Part shown: positions 4,742 through 6,166 of the stretch, one piece after another
Layout of the letters: each line of letters opens with the position of its first letter
How positions within the stretch are numbered: position 1 is the first letter of the stretch
Source of the DNA: an uncultured Lachnospiraceae bacterium
GTDB taxonomy: Bacteria; Bacillota_A; Clostridia; Lachnospirales; Lachnospiraceae
DNA length: 6,166 bases
Direction of reading: 5' to 3'
Assembly (NCBI GenBank): GCA_902767195.1
Contig: CACXGS010000192.1
Location: 1 to 6,166 of the forward strand
Notes under the pieces: model-generated
Told to the model about the DNA's origin: nothing
Seen by the model: only the letters and a program-made list of their open reading frames with translations
Database searches by the model: none
Translations under genes and position numbers: made by a program

Positions 4742-6097
4742 ATGAGCGAGATTGTGAAAGAAAACAAGATGGGTGTTATGCCCATACCTAAGTTGTTGAT
4801 ATCCATGGCCGTCCCCATGATGATTTCCATGATGGTACAGGCTTTATATAATGTGGTGGATAGTATTTTTGTCGCCAGACTTAGTGAAGATGCGCTCACC
4901 TCTGTTTCCCTGGCTTTTCCCATGCAGAATCTGATGATTGCCGTGGGAAGCGGTATTGGTGTGGGAACCAATGCCATGCTGTCCAAGAAACTGGGGGAAA
5001 AGGAGTTTGAAACGGCCAGCAGCGCCGCTCTTCATGGCATTTTCCTCTCAGTTATCGCCTATGTGATTTTTGCTCTTTTCGGATTGTTTTTTACCAGGAC
5101 ATTTTTTGAAGGGCAGACGGATATCCCGGTGATTATCAATGGAGGAGTAGAGTATCTTACGACCATCTGTATCCTGTCCTTTGGTCTGTTTGGACAGATT
5201 ATCATGGAACGGCTCCTGCAGTCTACCGGTATGACTTTCTACTCTATGATTACCCAGGCCACGGGTGCCCTGATCAACATCATACTCGATCCGATTATGA
5301 TCTTCGGCCTTTGGGGATTCCCAAGACTTGGAATTCGCGGAGCTGCGGTTGCTACGGTGTTCGGTCAGGTAATTGCGACGGGACTGGCTGTCTATTTTAA
5401 TATCCATAAGAATAAAGAGATTAATCTGTCCTTGAAAGGTTTTCGCCCAAAACCGGCCATGATCGGTCAGATTCTCTATGTGGGTGTTCCGTCTATTATC
5501 ATGGTCGCCATCACTTCCATCACTATTTTCGGACTGAATCGGATCCTCATGCAGTTTACATCCACGGCAGCGGCTGTGCTTGGAGCATATTTTAAGCTGC
5601 AGAGTTTTATTATGATGCCGGTTTTCGGTTTAAACAGCGGTATGATTCCGATTATTGCCTATAATTACGGGGCCAGAAGAGGAAAGAGGATCTTTGATAC
5701 TATTAAGCTTAGTGTGCTGATTGCAACAGCTATCATGATCCTGGGAATCATCATTCTCCATGTCTTTCCGGCACAGCTTCTGCTCTTATTCAATGCCTCA
5801 GACCATATGATCCGTATTGGTGTCCCGGCTTTGGAAACGATTAGTTTAAGTTTTGTGTTTGCAGGTTACTGTATTGTATCTTCGTCGGTATTTCAGGCAT
5901 TTGGAAAGGGAATGCTCAGCATGATCGTCTCGATCATGAGACAGCTGGTGGTTCTCCTGCCTGCAGCCTGGCTTCTGGCCAGGACCGGTGAACTGAGTAA
6001 CGTCTGGTGGGCATATCCTCTGGCGGAACTGATGTCTGTGATACTTAGTACATGGTTCCTGATTCGGATCTACAGGACGATTATTCAAAAACTCTGA
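4742..6097 (+). CDS. MATE family multidrug/drug-cation efflux transporter
   Basis: 451 residues from the chosen start, the usual MATE length of about 450. It is hydrophobic throughout, consistent with 12 membrane spans in two six-helix halves. Family hallmarks are visible: QALYNVVDSIFVARL (residues 33-47), the G-S-G-I-G-V-G-T-N-A helix (69-78), the N-I-I-L-D-P-I-M-I-F-G segment, the second-half AYNYGARRGKR, SSSVFQAFGKG, and the late WWAYPLAE. These match the bacterial NorM/MepA/DinF-type transporters, closest in style to the MepA-like group common in Firmicutes. Such proteins export cationic drugs, dyes or metabolites from the cytoplasm using a sodium or proton gradient; the substrate here is unknown. 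No MarR- or MerR-type regulator gene is adjacent. A Maf-family gene starts 20 nt after its stop with no terminator between, so they are probably co-transcribed. Confidence 0.95.
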   Translation: MSEIVKENKMGVMPIPKLLISMAVPMMISMMVQALYNVVDSIFVARLSEDALTSVSLAFPMQNLMIAVGSGIGVGTNAMLSKKLGEKEFETASSAALHGIFLSVIAYVIFALFGLFFTRTFFEGQTDIPVIINGGVEYLTTICILSFGLFGQIIMERLLQSTGMTFYSMITQATGALINIILDPIMIFGLWGFPRLGIRGAAVATVFGQVIATGLAVYFNIHKNKEINLSLKGFRPKPAMIGQILYVGVPSIIMVAITSITIFGLNRILMQFTSTAAAVLGAYFKLQSFIMMPVFGLNSGMIPIIAYNYGARRGKRIFDTIKLSVLIATAIMILGIIILHVFPAQLLLLFNASDHMIRIGVPALETISLSFVFAGYCIVSSSVFQAFGKGMLSMIVSIMRQLVVLLPAAWLLARTGELSNVWWAYPLAELMSVILSTWFLIRIYRTIIQKL

Positions 6098-6117
6098 TAT
6101 TAAAAAGGAAAACGATC

Positions 6118-6166
6118 ATGAATAAGAAAAAGAATAAAATGACCATTATCCTGGCCTCCGGGTCCC
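6118..6166 (+). CDS. maf: Maf-family nucleoside triphosphate pyrophosphatase (3'-partial, first 16 codons)
   Basis: Only the N-terminus is visible: MNKKKNKMTIILASGS and the first base of a C-starting codon. The string I-I-L-A-S-G-S at the very start is the signature that opens Maf proteins (normally continuing P-R-R), which hydrolyse non-canonical or modified nucleoside triphosphates and have been linked to septum formation. AAGGA (6105-6109) lies eight bases before the ATG at 6118, favouring this start over the internal ATG at 6139, although the lysine-rich first seven residues are an extension relative to typical family members. The gene runs off the window, so the rest of the motif and the catalytic residues cannot be checked. 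Confidence 0.75.
   Translation, partial: MNKKKNKMTIILASGS

Noticed and set aside
5048..5407. Minus-strand ORF of 119 codons inside the MATE gene
   Set aside because: It is the antisense of a strongly conserved transporter frame and is hydrophilic and unrecognisable, typical of the complement of a membrane protein gene.

Overview
The window looks like chromosomal DNA from a low-to-mid GC Firmicute, most likely a gut clostridium of the Lachnospiraceae type. This is inferred from the AGGAGG-type ribosome binding sites, the clean TTGNNN/TATNAT promoters, the hairpin-plus-T terminators, the protein families present and the codon use. No rRNA, tRNA, CRISPR array, phage gene or transposase is visible.

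Layout, left to right. (1) Bases 1-1092 hold the 3' part of a highly expressed-looking NAD(P)-dependent oxidoreductase of the DRL/'predicted homoserine dehydrogenase' type with a C-terminal SAF domain. It ends at a strong terminator that also covers the last codons of the next, convergent gene. (2) Bases 1119-1541 (minus) encode a small protein with a SHOCT tail and a probable PH-like N-terminus. Its mRNA leader has two overlapping inverted repeats, one of which could mask the ribosome binding site. (3) Back-to-back promoters separate it from a plus-strand two-gene operon: a nitroreductase-family flavoprotein (1749-2270) and a histidine phosphatase (2285-2950), closed by a bidirectional-looking terminator. 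(4) Bases 3004-3209 form a 206-nt nested imperfect palindrome. It carries no gene and is the least explained structure in the window; it may be a dispersed repeat/MITE or a structured RNA. (5) Bases 3227-4549 (minus) encode an uncharacterised polytopic membrane protein that may belong to the GT-C glycosyltransferase type. (6) A second divergent promoter region leads to a MATE-family efflux transporter (4742-6097). (7) The start of a Maf-family nucleotide pyrophosphatase (from 6118) follows and is cut by the window edge.

Functionally this is mostly ordinary housekeeping and accessory metabolism in short transcription units, not one dedicated system. The nitroreductase/phosphatase pair and the MATE/Maf pair are each close enough to be co-transcribed. 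Nothing in the sequence proves that the units work together. I did not find convincing evidence of a new multi-gene system. The best leads are the large foldback at 3004-3209, the possible translational switch ahead of the SHOCT gene, and the orphan membrane protein.
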